64,000 bases of DNA from UBA6054 sp963975575 (GTDB taxonomy: Bacteria > Planctomycetota > Phycisphaerae > Phycisphaerales > UBA1924), in NCBI GenBank assembly GCA_963975575.1, contig CAXBHL010000005.1, positions 1 through 64,000 on the forward strand, in the 5' to 3' direction. The notes beneath the pieces were generated by a model, which was not told the origin of the DNA, did not search any database, and worked only from the letters and a program-made list of their open reading frames with translations. The translations under genes and the position numbers were made by a program. Positions within the stretch are counted from its first letter, which is position 1. Each line of letters begins with the position of its first letter. Positions 56,160-63,635 of this stretch are shown here, in pieces.

Positions 56160-57035
56160 ATGAGCCATCCCCGGGCCGCCGAACGGGCCTTCACGCTGGT
56201 CGAACTGCTGATCGTGGTCGGGATCATCGCGATCCTCATCACGATCACGCTCGGCGTGGCCGGTGCCGTCGTCGACGGCGGGCGCAAGCGGGCCACCGAG
56301 GGTGCCCTGCGTGCCCTCGACCAGACGCTTGATCTGTACATCGACGCCAAGGGCGAGATCCCCCCGGCGATCGTCGAGGTTCCCCCGAACAGGCTTGTCG
56401 GCGGCGGGCCGCTGGCGGGCCAGTCGCTGTTCTTCCCGCTCTTCGACGGGCTTGGCAAGGGCAACTCGAGCGATTTCGCGCTGATCAACTCGGTGGGTCT
56501 GTACCTGATCGCCGCCGGCGACGTCCCCAGCATCCAGGATGTCATCGCGGGGCTTGACCAGAAGTTCGTCCAGACGGTCCGCAGCAACGGCCAGCCCGAC
56601 ATGGGCCAGGCGCAGTCCACCCAGGCGCAGGTGGAGCTCGTCTCGGTGCTCGACGCCTGGGGCAACCCCATCCGCATGGTCCACCCGAGGTTTGACGGCG
56701 TGGTCAAGGGCGCCGGGGATCTAGGGACCGTCAACCTGCTCCTGCGGGGAGACAACTCGGACGGATACTTCGCGCCCACCGAACTGCCCCCGCTGGCCAA
56801 CCGGTACCTGGCGTTCCGCCAGGTGCGACGGGTGGCCCCGGACCGGGACACCTGGCGGTCGTACTCGGCCCAGGACATCGAGGAGAACTTCGTGGGCGGG
56901 ATCGGCGACGCCGACGGCGGCATCTGCCCCTCGCCGCGGCCGTACTTTTACTCCAGCGGCCCGGACGGCGATCCAGCCACCATCGAGGACAACATTTACA
57001 CGACCACCCCGCGGTTCTCAGGCCAGGCGGGCTGA
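56160..57035 (+). CDS. Prepilin-like protein (type II secretion/pilus)
   Basis: A 291-residue protein with a class III leader MSHPRAAERA before FTLVELLIVVGIIAILI, with Glu at +5. It is longer than GspG-type pseudopilins, with a large C-terminal domain containing GNPIRMVHPRFDGV and a final SPRPYFYSSGPDG that is commonly seen in planctomycete pseudopilins of the GspG/H type. The ATG has an ACAGGAGAT site. It lies 120 bp after secA and far from the other pseudopilin genes, so it may serve a different assembly. The tRNA-Pro gene follows. Confidence 0.8.
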   Translation: MSHPRAAERAFTLVELLIVVGIIAILITITLGVAGAVVDGGRKRATEGALRALDQTLDLYIDAKGEIPPAIVEVPPNRLVGGGPLAGQSLFFPLFDGLGKGNSSDFALINSVGLYLIAAGDVPSIQDVIAGLDQKFVQTVRSNGQPDMGQAQSTQAQVELVSVLDAWGNPIRMVHPRFDGVVKGAGDLGTVNLLLRGDNSDGYFAPTELPPLANRYLAFRQVRRVAPDRDTWRSYSAQDIEENFVGGIGDADGGICPSPRPYFYSSGPDGDPATIEDNIYTTTPRFSGQAG

Positions 57036-57061
57036 TCGCCGGCCCGGGCCCGGGATCGGGC

Positions 57062-57090
57062 TTGCAGCGGGGTCGGCGGTGGTCTATGGT
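57062..57090 (+). promoter_or_regulatory. Putative tRNA promoter TTGCAG-N17-TATGGT
   Basis: TTGCAG (57062-57067) and TATGGT (57085-57090) are 17 nt apart, ending 28 nt before the mature tRNA. The match to consensus is moderate. Confidence 0.4.
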
Positions 57091-57118
57091 TGAGGCCGGA
57101 CCAGCGGTCCGGGACATC

Positions 57119-57192
57119 CGGGGTGTAGCGCAGCTTGGTAGCGCGTCTCGTTCGGGACGAGAAGGTCGGAGGTTCAAATCCTCTCACCCCGA
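57119..57192 (+). tRNA. tRNA-Pro (anticodon CGG)
   Basis: A 74-nt cloverleaf. The acceptor stem CGGGGTG pairs with CACCCCG, the D arm contains AGCTTGGTA, the anticodon stem TCTCG / CGAGA encloses TTCGGGA with anticodon CGG for the codon CCG, and the T arm GGAGG-TTCAAAT-CCTCT is normal. The 3' CCA is not encoded. CCG is a frequent codon in this GC-rich genome. Confidence 0.96.
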
Positions 57193-57201
57193 TTCAACGA
57201 A

Positions 57202-57236
57202 AAGCCGCCCCATCATGGGGCGGCTTGTTCGGTTTT
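57202..57236 (+). terminator. Terminator after tRNA-Pro
   Basis: A 10-bp stem AAGCCGCCCC / GGGGCGGCTT with a 5-nt loop, followed by GTTCGGTTTTG. It begins 10 nt after the tRNA and probably also serves the convergent gene. Confidence 0.85.
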
Positions 57237-57247
57237 GTAGCGTGAAA

Positions 57248-58126
57248 TCAGTGAGCGATGACTCGGTACGGCGCATCGGTCCGGACGTACAGGATCGTTT
57301 CGCCGGCGTTGGCTGCGACGATCCGGTGCGTGGCGCCCCCGTCCGACGCGAAGCAGCTCCCGGCGGGGAGCGATGTCACGCCCGTAGCGTCCGCCGGGTC
57401 CAGACCGATCTCGCCCCGGATAACGACGGCGCGGAACTGCTCGGCGTGGGTGCGGATCTCGCCCTTGAACCCTGCGGGGAGTCGAACCATGGATCCGCCC
57501 GGATTGTCGTCTTGGGGGTCGCCCCAGAGCAAGGCGATGGCCGCCCCGCCCGGTTGGGGTTCACCCCCGTCGGGGCCGATCCACCGCATGCTCGAGGCGT
57601 CGAGCCAGACGAGGTTCGATGCATCCACGTTGACGGGCACGTCCTCGTCGTCGAACGCTTCCTCGGTGGGTTGCACGCGGTACGGACCCTCGTCGATCTC
57701 GATGTACGCGAGGTTGAAGCCGCCCTTGGCCGCGGTGATGTGGACGTCGCCCGCGGGTTGCGTCCAGAAGGAGCCGCCGGGCAGCCACATGCGCTCCGCG
57801 TCGGGATCGTCGTTGTGCACGAGCCCGTGGATCACCACCCCGCGGTAGGTGACATTGTGGATGTGCGGCGGGGACGAGAATCCGTCCTCGAACCGGACGA
57901 GGAACCCGGACGGGCCGGTACTCGTGCGGTCTCCCCACAGCGTTCCGGCGCTGGGGCTGTTGTCGCCGCGTGCCGGGTTGAGTGCGCCCCATTCGATGTT
58001 CTGGTACTCGACGAGTCGGACGGATCCGACGCGGTCGGTCTCGGACGTGTGTGGGGTGCCGGCGCAACCGGCGAGCACGGCGCCCGCCAGGATGGGCCCC
58101 AAGAGTCGAAACTTGAGTCGGGTCAT
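57248..58126 (-). CDS. DUF4437-type cupin lipoprotein
   Basis: A 292-residue lipoprotein. The signal peptide ends in LAGC with the lipidated Cys at residue 21. Two cupin units follow: one with PPHIHNVTYRGVVIHGLVH (about 75-160) and one with RTHAEQFRAVVIRGEIG (about 215-290), matching the DUF4437 family. The His pair suggests metal binding; no reaction is known. The ATG at 58126 has a strong AAGGAG site, so an ATG 30 nt upstream, which overlaps the preceding gene, is unlikely. It lies 26 bp after the oxidoreductase gene and is probably its operon partner. Confidence 0.85.
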   Translation of the reverse strand: MTRLKFRLLGPILAGAVLAGCAGTPHTSETDRVGSVRLVEYQNIEWGALNPARGDNSPSAGTLWGDRTSTGPSGFLVRFEDGFSSPPHIHNVTYRGVVIHGLVHNDDPDAERMWLPGGSFWTQPAGDVHITAAKGGFNLAYIEIDEGPYRVQPTEEAFDDEDVPVNVDASNLVWLDASSMRWIGPDGGEPQPGGAAIALLWGDPQDDNPGGSMVRLPAGFKGEIRTHAEQFRAVVIRGEIGLDPADATGVTSLPAGSCFASDGGATHRIVAANAGETILYVRTDAPYRVIAH

Positions 58127-58152
58127 GCGGTTCTCCTTGCTGTTCTCTTTGC

Positions 58153-59145
58153 TCATCGCGTGTGATCGATCACGACCTTGCCCATCGCCTGCCCGCTTTC
58201 GAGGCGTGCGTGCGCTTGTCCCGCCTGGTCGAGCGAGAAGTGTGTCCCGTCAAGCACGGGCTTGAGCGACCCCGATTCGATGATCGACGCGAGATCGCGG
58301 AGGATCGCGCCGTGGGCGGCCCGGTCGTGGTTGTGCAGCATCGGGATGAGCATGAAGACGACGTGCAGCGAGAGCCCCTTGAAGTGCATCGGGTTCAGGT
58401 CCATCTCGCACATCGACACCGTGGTGGCGATCTGGGCGTTCAGCGCGGCGGCCTCGAACGAAGCGCTCAGGTTCGCCCCGCCCACGGAGTCGAAGATCAG
58501 GTCGAATCCCGCACCGTTCGTGTGGGTCTGAACGTACTGCTTGACCGTTTCGGTCTTGTAGTTGATGGGTGTGGCGCCGAGGCTCCTGATGAGATCGAGC
58601 TGGGCGTCTCCGCCGCCGGTCGAATAGACGTGCGAACCGTAGTGTCTGGCGAGCTGGAGCGCGATGTGCCCGACGCCCCCCGATCCCCCGTGCACGAGCA
58701 CCCGCTGGCCCGCCCTGATCCCGGCGCGGTGGAGCCCCTCGTAGGCGGTGATCCCCACCAGCGGGATCGCCGCGGCCTCTCTCATCGAGAGGTTCCTGGG
58801 CTTGTGCGCGATCAGGTCAGCGTCCGCGACGATGTACTCCGCGAGGGTCCCGGGCAGATCCGCGAGCCCGCCGGCGCATCCGTAGACCTCGTCGCCGACG
58901 CTGAAGCCCTCGACGCCCGGGCCGATCTCCTCGATCGTTCCCGCGAAATCCATCCCGAGGATCGCGGGGGTGTCGGGGGAGAGGGGCAGGTCCTTGCCCA
59001 TCCTTCGGATCATCGTGTCCACGGTGTTCACGCTGGAGGCACTGATCCGGACGAGGGCGTGCCCCGGCTTGATCGCGGGGCGATCGACCTCGGCGCGTTC
59101 AAACGTCGCGTCCTCGCCGTAGGCGTTGATGAGCATGGCTTGCAT
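58153..59145 (-). CDS. Zinc-independent MDR oxidoreductase (quinone reductase-like)
   Basis: A 330-residue medium-chain dehydrogenase/reductase. The GroES-like N-terminal part has LGMDFAGTIEEIGPGVEGFSVGDEVYG, and the Rossmann part has VLVHGGSGGVGHIALQLAR and LGATPINYKTE. The zinc-binding residues of alcohol dehydrogenases are absent, which fits the quinone oxidoreductase/zeta-crystallin group that reduces quinones or enones with NADPH. The ATG at 59145 has an AAGGAGA site. An HxlR-type regulator is encoded divergently 139 bp away, the usual sign of control by electrophile or quinone stress. Confidence 0.9.
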   Translation of the reverse strand: MQAMLINAYGEDATFERAEVDRPAIKPGHALVRISASSVNTVDTMIRRMGKDLPLSPDTPAILGMDFAGTIEEIGPGVEGFSVGDEVYGCAGGLADLPGTLAEYIVADADLIAHKPRNLSMREAAAIPLVGITAYEGLHRAGIRAGQRVLVHGGSGGVGHIALQLARHYGSHVYSTGGGDAQLDLIRSLGATPINYKTETVKQYVQTHTNGAGFDLIFDSVGGANLSASFEAAALNAQIATTVSMCEMDLNPMHFKGLSLHVVFMLIPMLHNHDRAAHGAILRDLASIIESGSLKPVLDGTHFSLDQAGQAHARLESGQAMGKVVIDHTR

Positions 59146-59230
59146 CGGGTCTCCTTCTGCGTTCCGTGGACGCCCGCGGGGTCTCTGTGTGGTTGAAGAG
59201 CGTGCAAACCTACGGCTATGCTTTGATTGC

Positions 59231-59256
59231 GACAAGTACCCACAAAAATGTAAGTA
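59231..59256. promoter_or_regulatory. Putative HxlR operator: two direct repeats
   Basis: GACAAGTA (59231-59238) and TGTAAGTA (59249-59256) are direct repeats of RYAAGTA-like half-sites spaced 18 bp apart, in an unusually AT-rich stretch between the divergent oxidoreductase and regulator genes. Confidence 0.45.
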
Positions 59257-59284
59257 TCAAGGTTTCCCGGCAGGACCCCCGAAC

Positions 59285-59674
59285 ATGGCGCGAAAGTACA
59301 GCTGGAAGACCGGTTGCGATGTGGAAGCCACGCTCAGCGTGATCGGCGGGCGGTGGAAACCGATCCTCGTCTGCCACCTGCTCGGCGGGAGGAAGCGGTT
59401 CGGCGAGCTCCGGCGGCTCACGCCGAACGCAACGGAACGCATGATCACCCTCCAACTCCGGGAGCTGGAGGCGGACGGCGTGGTTTCGCGCCACGTGTTC
59501 GCCGAGGTGCCGCCCCGGGTCGAGTACGAGGTCACCGACTACGGGCGCACGCTGGAGGCCATCCTGGTCGCGATGCAGGAGTGGGGGCGGGAGTTCAAGG
59601 CACGCCGGTCCGAAGAAGATTCAGGGGCAGAAGCGTGCGACGCGGTCGGACCGCTCGACTCAGCCGCTCAGTAA
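59285..59674 (+). CDS. HxlR-family transcriptional regulator
   Basis: A 129-residue winged-helix regulator. GCDVEATLSVIGGRWKPILVCHLLGG is the HxlR N-terminal signature; KRFGELRRLTPNATERMITLQLRELEADG is the recognition helix region and RVEYEVTDYGRTL the wing. Cys11 lies where YodB-type members have a redox-sensing Cys, with another at Cys30. It probably represses the divergent oxidoreductase and relieves repression on thiol-reactive compounds. The ATG at 59285 is preceded by CAGGA at a rather long spacing; upstream in-frame sequence with many Cys is not part of the family. Confidence 0.88.
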   Translation: MARKYSWKTGCDVEATLSVIGGRWKPILVCHLLGGRKRFGELRRLTPNATERMITLQLRELEADGVVSRHVFAEVPPRVEYEVTDYGRTLEAILVAMQEWGREFKARRSEEDSGAEACDAVGPLDSAAQ

Positions 59675-59746
59675 CTCAGAACAGATTGTCGGCATCGGCC
59701 CCGCGTCTCGCACGCGCGGCGTGTGTTCCGTCGGCTCCTGCCAGAT

Positions 59747-60607
59747 TCAGTCCCCGCCGTGGGCGCCCGGCTCGAGGCGCTCCCCGCAGCGCTTGCAGAA
59801 CACCGCGTCGATGTCGTGGCCCTCGGCCATGCAGGCGGGGCAGGCGCGCGTGGTGACGGGGCGGCCCGAGCCGGCCATCTCGGCCGAGAGGATTCCCGTC
59901 GGGACGATGATCAGCGAGTAGCCGACGAGCACCAGGACGGCGGTCGTCGCCTTGCCCACCGCGGTGATGGGCGTGATGTCGCCGTAGCCCACGGTCGTCA
60001 TGGTGATGATCGCCCAGTACATGGCGCCGGGCATGGAGTCGAACGCGGTGTTGCCGGCGTTTCCCTCGACGACGTGCATCATCGCGCTGGAGATCAGCAC
60101 GACGATCAGAACGGTCGTGATGAACACCGCGATCTTGTGACGGCTGACCAGCAGGGCCCGGCGCAGGGCCGATGCTTCCGAGAGGTAGCGGGCGAGCTTG
60201 AAGACCCGGAAGACGCGCAGCAGGCGGAGCGTGCGGACGACGAGCAGGCGCTCCCCGCCCGGCACGATCAGGCCGATGAACGCCGGCAGGATCGAGAGCA
60301 GGTCGATGATCCCGAAGAACGAGGTGGCGTAGCGCCACGGGCGCCGGACGATGATGAGCCGGAGGACGTACTCGGCCGTGAAAAGGACCGTAAAGCCCCA
60401 CTCGAGACCCAGAAAGATCGATCGGTAGGGCTCATCCCGGGCGGCCGGCAGGGTGCCGAGCACGACCACCCCCACGGACAGGATGATCGCGATGATGAGG
60501 CCGACGTCGAACGCTTTGCCGGCCGGCGTGTCGGCCTCGAAGATGATTTCGTGGAGCCGGTCCCGCCAGGGCGCGACGCGCGGCGGGCTTTGGTCTTGAT
60601 TCGCCAC
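59747..60607 (-). CDS. Voltage-gated-type potassium channel with zinc-ribbon tail
   Basis: A 286-residue six-helix ion channel. S1-S3 occupy about residues 32-125, and S4 reads RTLRLLRVFRVFKLARYL with Arg at every third position, the voltage-sensor pattern. The pore loop TMTTVGYGDITP carries the K+ selectivity filter. After S6 the C-terminal 45 residues contain CPAC and CKRC, forming a small zinc ribbon (ACPACMAEG, VFCKRCGERL) not found in the core Kv family. The start is GTG with a GGAGG site. The convergent regulator gene ends 73 bp away. Confidence 0.88.
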   Translation of the reverse strand: MANQDQSPPRVAPWRDRLHEIIFEADTPAGKAFDVGLIIAIILSVGVVVLGTLPAARDEPYRSIFLGLEWGFTVLFTAEYVLRLIIVRRPWRYATSFFGIIDLLSILPAFIGLIVPGGERLLVVRTLRLLRVFRVFKLARYLSEASALRRALLVSRHKIAVFITTVLIVVLISSAMMHVVEGNAGNTAFDSMPGAMYWAIITMTTVGYGDITPITAVGKATTAVLVLVGYSLIIVPTGILSAEMAGSGRPVTTRACPACMAEGHDIDAVFCKRCGERLEPGAHGGD

Positions 60608-60741
60608 GGGCGTGCCTCCGGGGAAGGTCCGGAACGCCCGGACCCGGTATCCATCGGTCCGTTGCGCCCGCCCGGTCCATCGTCGCGCGGCGGGTTGGGA
60701 GGTTTACCGGCGTCGAGAACGGCCGCTAGAGTCCCGGCAAC

Positions 60742-62145
60742 ATGGACAACACGCCCTTCGAAACGTCGGCCCGTGCCGCCTCGGTCGACGCCCCACCGCG
60801 CGGCGATCGCGACGATCTCATCGAGGCCATCGAGTCGGCCGATCAGTCCGCGTGCAGCCAGTGGCTGCGTGAATCGGACTCGGCGGATGTGGTGCACGTC
60901 ATCTCCCGGCTCCCGGACGAACTTCGGACGAAACTCCTCGAGCTATTGACGCCCGAAGACGCGGCCGACGTCCTCGACCTGCTTCCGGACGCTCAGGTCG
61001 TCAACGCCATCGGGGATCTCGATGCGACGGTGGCCGCCGGGATCATCGGGGAGCTCGCCAGCGACGAGCGGGCGGACCTTATCCGCCAGCTCGACGACCA
61101 CGACGCCGAGGCCATATTGACGGAGATCGACCTCGACGTCGCCGACGACATCCGGCGGCTGGCGGCGTACGACGAGGACGCCGCGGGGTCGCTGATGCTC
61201 TCCGAGTATCTCGCGTTCCCCGAGACGGAGACCGTGCGGGAGTTGCTCCTGGACATCGAGCGCAACGCGGAGCGGTACGCCCACTACAACATCCAGTACA
61301 CCTATATCGTCGACAAGGACGGTGTGCTCCGGGGCGTGCTGCCACTCCGCAGCGTGATCCTCGCCCCGCGATCCACGGCGGTGCGCGAGATCATGATCGC
61401 GGATCCCATCTCGGTGACGGATACCGCTGACCTGGAGGAGGTCCGTGCCATCTTCCGCGAATACGCCTTTCTCGGCCTGCCGGTCGTCGACGGCGGGGGC
61501 AGGCTGGTGGGCGTCATCGAGGCCGGCGACGTGACCCGCGCCGACATGGAGGAGGCCGACGAGCTCTACCGGCAATCCCAGGGCATTGTGGGCGGCGAGG
61601 AGCTCCGCAGCATGCCCCTTTCCCTGCGATCTCGACGCAGGCTCGCGTGGCTCAGCGCCAACATCATCCTCAACATTCTCGCGGCCAGCATGATCGCGCT
61701 GCACCAGGACACACTCGAAGCCGTGATCGCGCTGGCCGTGTTCCTGCCCATCATCTCGGACATGAGCGGCTGCTCGGGAAACCAGGCCGTCGCCGTGACC
61801 ATGCGGGAACTGACCCTCGGCGTGACGCGCCCGCGCGACGCGCTCCGTGTGCTCGGCAAGGAGGCGTCGCTGGGGCTCATCAACGGCTCGGCGCTGGGGC
61901 TGTTGATCGGCGGCGTGGCCTATCTCTGGAAAGGCAACCTGGTCCTCAGCGCGGTCGTGGGTTCGGCGCTGGCGCTCAACACGATCATCGCCGTCTGCAT
62001 CGGCGGGCTCGTGCCGCTGCTCATCAAGCGGTTCAAGGCCGACCCGGCCCTCGCGTCGGGCCCCATCCTCACGACGATCACCGACATGTGCGGCTTCTTC
62101 ATCGTCCTCACGCTCGCCTCGTCCGTCCTGTCCTACCTCACATGA
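60742..62145 (+). CDS. mgtE: MgtE magnesium transporter
   Basis: A 467-residue Mg2+ channel/transporter. The N domain is a superhelix with LPDELRTKLLELLTPEDAADVLDLL (about residues 55-80), followed by two CBS domains (about 140-265), containing IQYTYIVDKDG and LGLPVVDGGGRLVGVIEAG. The C-terminal membrane part has five helices; VFLPIISDMSGCSGNQAVAVTMREL is the conserved pore region with the Asn-Gln pair. Magnesium bound in the cytoplasmic domains closes the pore. The ATG lies 9 nt after TAGAGT, with TTTACC 18 nt farther upstream. A terminator follows at once. Confidence 0.95.
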   Translation: MDNTPFETSARAASVDAPPRGDRDDLIEAIESADQSACSQWLRESDSADVVHVISRLPDELRTKLLELLTPEDAADVLDLLPDAQVVNAIGDLDATVAAGIIGELASDERADLIRQLDDHDAEAILTEIDLDVADDIRRLAAYDEDAAGSLMLSEYLAFPETETVRELLLDIERNAERYAHYNIQYTYIVDKDGVLRGVLPLRSVILAPRSTAVREIMIADPISVTDTADLEEVRAIFREYAFLGLPVVDGGGRLVGVIEAGDVTRADMEEADELYRQSQGIVGGEELRSMPLSLRSRRRLAWLSANIILNILAASMIALHQDTLEAVIALAVFLPIISDMSGCSGNQAVAVTMRELTLGVTRPRDALRVLGKEASLGLINGSALGLLIGGVAYLWKGNLVLSAVVGSALALNTIIAVCIGGLVPLLIKRFKADPALASGPILTTITDMCGFFIVLTLASSVLSYLT

Positions 62146-62149
62146 CCGG

Positions 62150-62177
62150 CGCGGGCGCATCGCCCGCGAGTGTTTTT
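62150..62177 (+). terminator. Terminator after mgtE
   Basis: CGCGGGCG / CGCCCGCG with a 3-nt loop, followed by AGTGTTTTTT. It begins within 5 nt of the mgtE stop. Confidence 0.85.
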
Positions 62178-62368
62178 TGAGGCAAGCCCGATCCCCGCAA
62201 CGCGATCGCCGCCGGGTGCCATGCGAGGCGGGCACGGGCGTGCACGGGTTCCGCCGGCCTTTGGTAGACTTCGGGTCACCTCGAGCACGGGCACGGGCCC
62301 CCTTCAGGTCGACCGCGGGCGGTTCCAGGCCGCCGCGTCCTTCACAGCGCCCGACGGGGAGAGCGTTC

Positions 62369-63175
62369 ATGCTGGCAGGCACCAGGCCCTTCGGTTCCAT
62401 GGACGAGATCGGGGACGGTCTCGCCCCCCTGATCGCCGGGCACATCGATCTCGTGTTCCGACGCATCATGCCCGGCCCCGGGGTGGAGATCTTGCCGGGC
62501 TTCGTGCGGCTTGTCACGGGCGAGCCGCACCCGTTCGGCAACTTCGCGTGCGTCCGCGATCCGGTGACCGCGGCGGTGGTGCGCGAGGCGATCGAGCCGT
62601 TGCAGCGTTGCGGCGCCCCGGCGGCCGTCTTCCTGACCGGCCCCTGGCCGGAGGATGCCGAAAGGGTCCTTACGGACGCCGGCTTCGGTCGCCACGGCGG
62701 TATGCCCTGCATGGGCGTCGAGATCGAACAACTCCCCGAATCCTCCTTGCCCCCGGGGTGCACGTTCGAGCGCGTCAGCGACGCGTCCGAGCGTGCTGAA
62801 TGGGCTGATGTGTTCGCCCGTGGGTACGAGTTGCCCGGCCGCATCGGCCACGCGTTCGCGGGGGGCATCGACGGGGACGACCGCCCGGACGCGCCAGTGC
62901 AGTACTTCTGGATCCGAAGGGACGGGGTGCCCGTTTGCACATCGCTGGTGTTTCTCGACCGAGGCGTCGCGGGCATCTACGGCGTCGCGACCGTGCGCGA
63001 AGCCCGCGGGATGGGCCTCGGTGCGTACGTGACCGCCCAACCGCTGCGCATCGCCAGCCGGCTCGGCTACGGCGTGGGCATCCTCCAGGCGTCCGAGGAA
63101 GGGCACCCGGTCTACCGGCGGATCGGGTTCCGGGACTTTGGTGAGATTCCGCTCTTCGTTCGAATGCCGGATTGA
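62369..63175 (+). CDS. GNAT-family N-acetyltransferase
   Basis: A 268-residue acetyltransferase. The N-terminal 130 residues are a divergent GNAT-like or substrate-binding part; the C-terminal part has AGIYGVATVREARGMGLGAYVT (the acetyl-CoA loop R-G-x-G-x-G is partly kept) and LGYGVGILQASEEGHPVYRRIGF, the usual beta-alpha end of the family. The substrate is unknown. The ATG at 62369 has a GGGGAGAG site. It is followed 55 bp later by the convergent SnoaL-like gene. Confidence 0.82.
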   Translation: MLAGTRPFGSMDEIGDGLAPLIAGHIDLVFRRIMPGPGVEILPGFVRLVTGEPHPFGNFACVRDPVTAAVVREAIEPLQRCGAPAAVFLTGPWPEDAERVLTDAGFGRHGGMPCMGVEIEQLPESSLPPGCTFERVSDASERAEWADVFARGYELPGRIGHAFAGGIDGDDRPDAPVQYFWIRRDGVPVCTSLVFLDRGVAGIYGVATVREARGMGLGAYVTAQPLRIASRLGYGVGILQASEEGHPVYRRIGFRDFGEIPLFVRMPD

Positions 63176-63230
63176 TCGCATCCGACGGTCGCGAGGACGT
63201 ACAGATCCGCGTGTCTTCCGTCCGATGGGC

Positions 63231-63635
63231 TCAGATCAACCCCATCACCCGGGAGAGCTGCAGCGTATCGACGTACTGCTGGAAGCGGACGGCCTTGCCG
63301 CCGCGCACGTCCCACACGTGAACCACCTGGGTGTTCTGCGTCAGGCCGGTGGCCTTGCAGGTGCCGCCGTACCGGCCCAGCATGATCACCTTGTCGCCCG
63401 AAGCGAGCAGGTCGTCCACCCGGACGCTGAAACCGTCCCACTCGGTCGCGCAGCGGGCGAAGATACCCTCCGCGACGGCGTTCGGGCCGACATACGGATT
63501 CCCGTCGGCCCACGGATGGCTCTCCGCCTCGTTCCAGACGATGTCCGGGCTCATGCGTCCCAGCGCGCCGGGCCCGTCCCCGGCGGCGAACGCGTCGTAG
63601 ATTCCTCGGATCACAGCGGCATTGGCGTCGGACAT
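63231..63635 (-). CDS. SnoaL/NTF2-like protein
   Basis: A 134-residue protein of the nuclear-transport-factor-2-like fold, close to the SnoaL/limonene-epoxide-hydrolase group. The pattern AAVIRGIYDAFAAGDGPGALGRMSPDIVWNE at the N terminus and VVHVWDVRGGKAVRFQQYVDT at the C terminus is typical. Such small cone-shaped domains range from isomerases to pure binding proteins, so no reaction is assigned. The ATG at 63635 has a GGAGCACCTG region upstream; an earlier ATG lacks this. Confidence 0.8.
   Translation of the reverse strand: MSDANAAVIRGIYDAFAAGDGPGALGRMSPDIVWNEAESHPWADGNPYVGPNAVAEGIFARCATEWDGFSVRVDDLLASGDKVIMLGRYGGTCKATGLTQNTQVVHVWDVRGGKAVRFQQYVDTLQLSRVMGLI

Noticed and set aside
51996..56684. 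A 1,562-codon open frame antisense to secA.
   Set aside because: Very GC-rich coding DNA leaves long antisense frames open. The sense strand has all SecA motifs; the antisense product has no recognisable domain and runs over the secA end into the pseudopilin gene.
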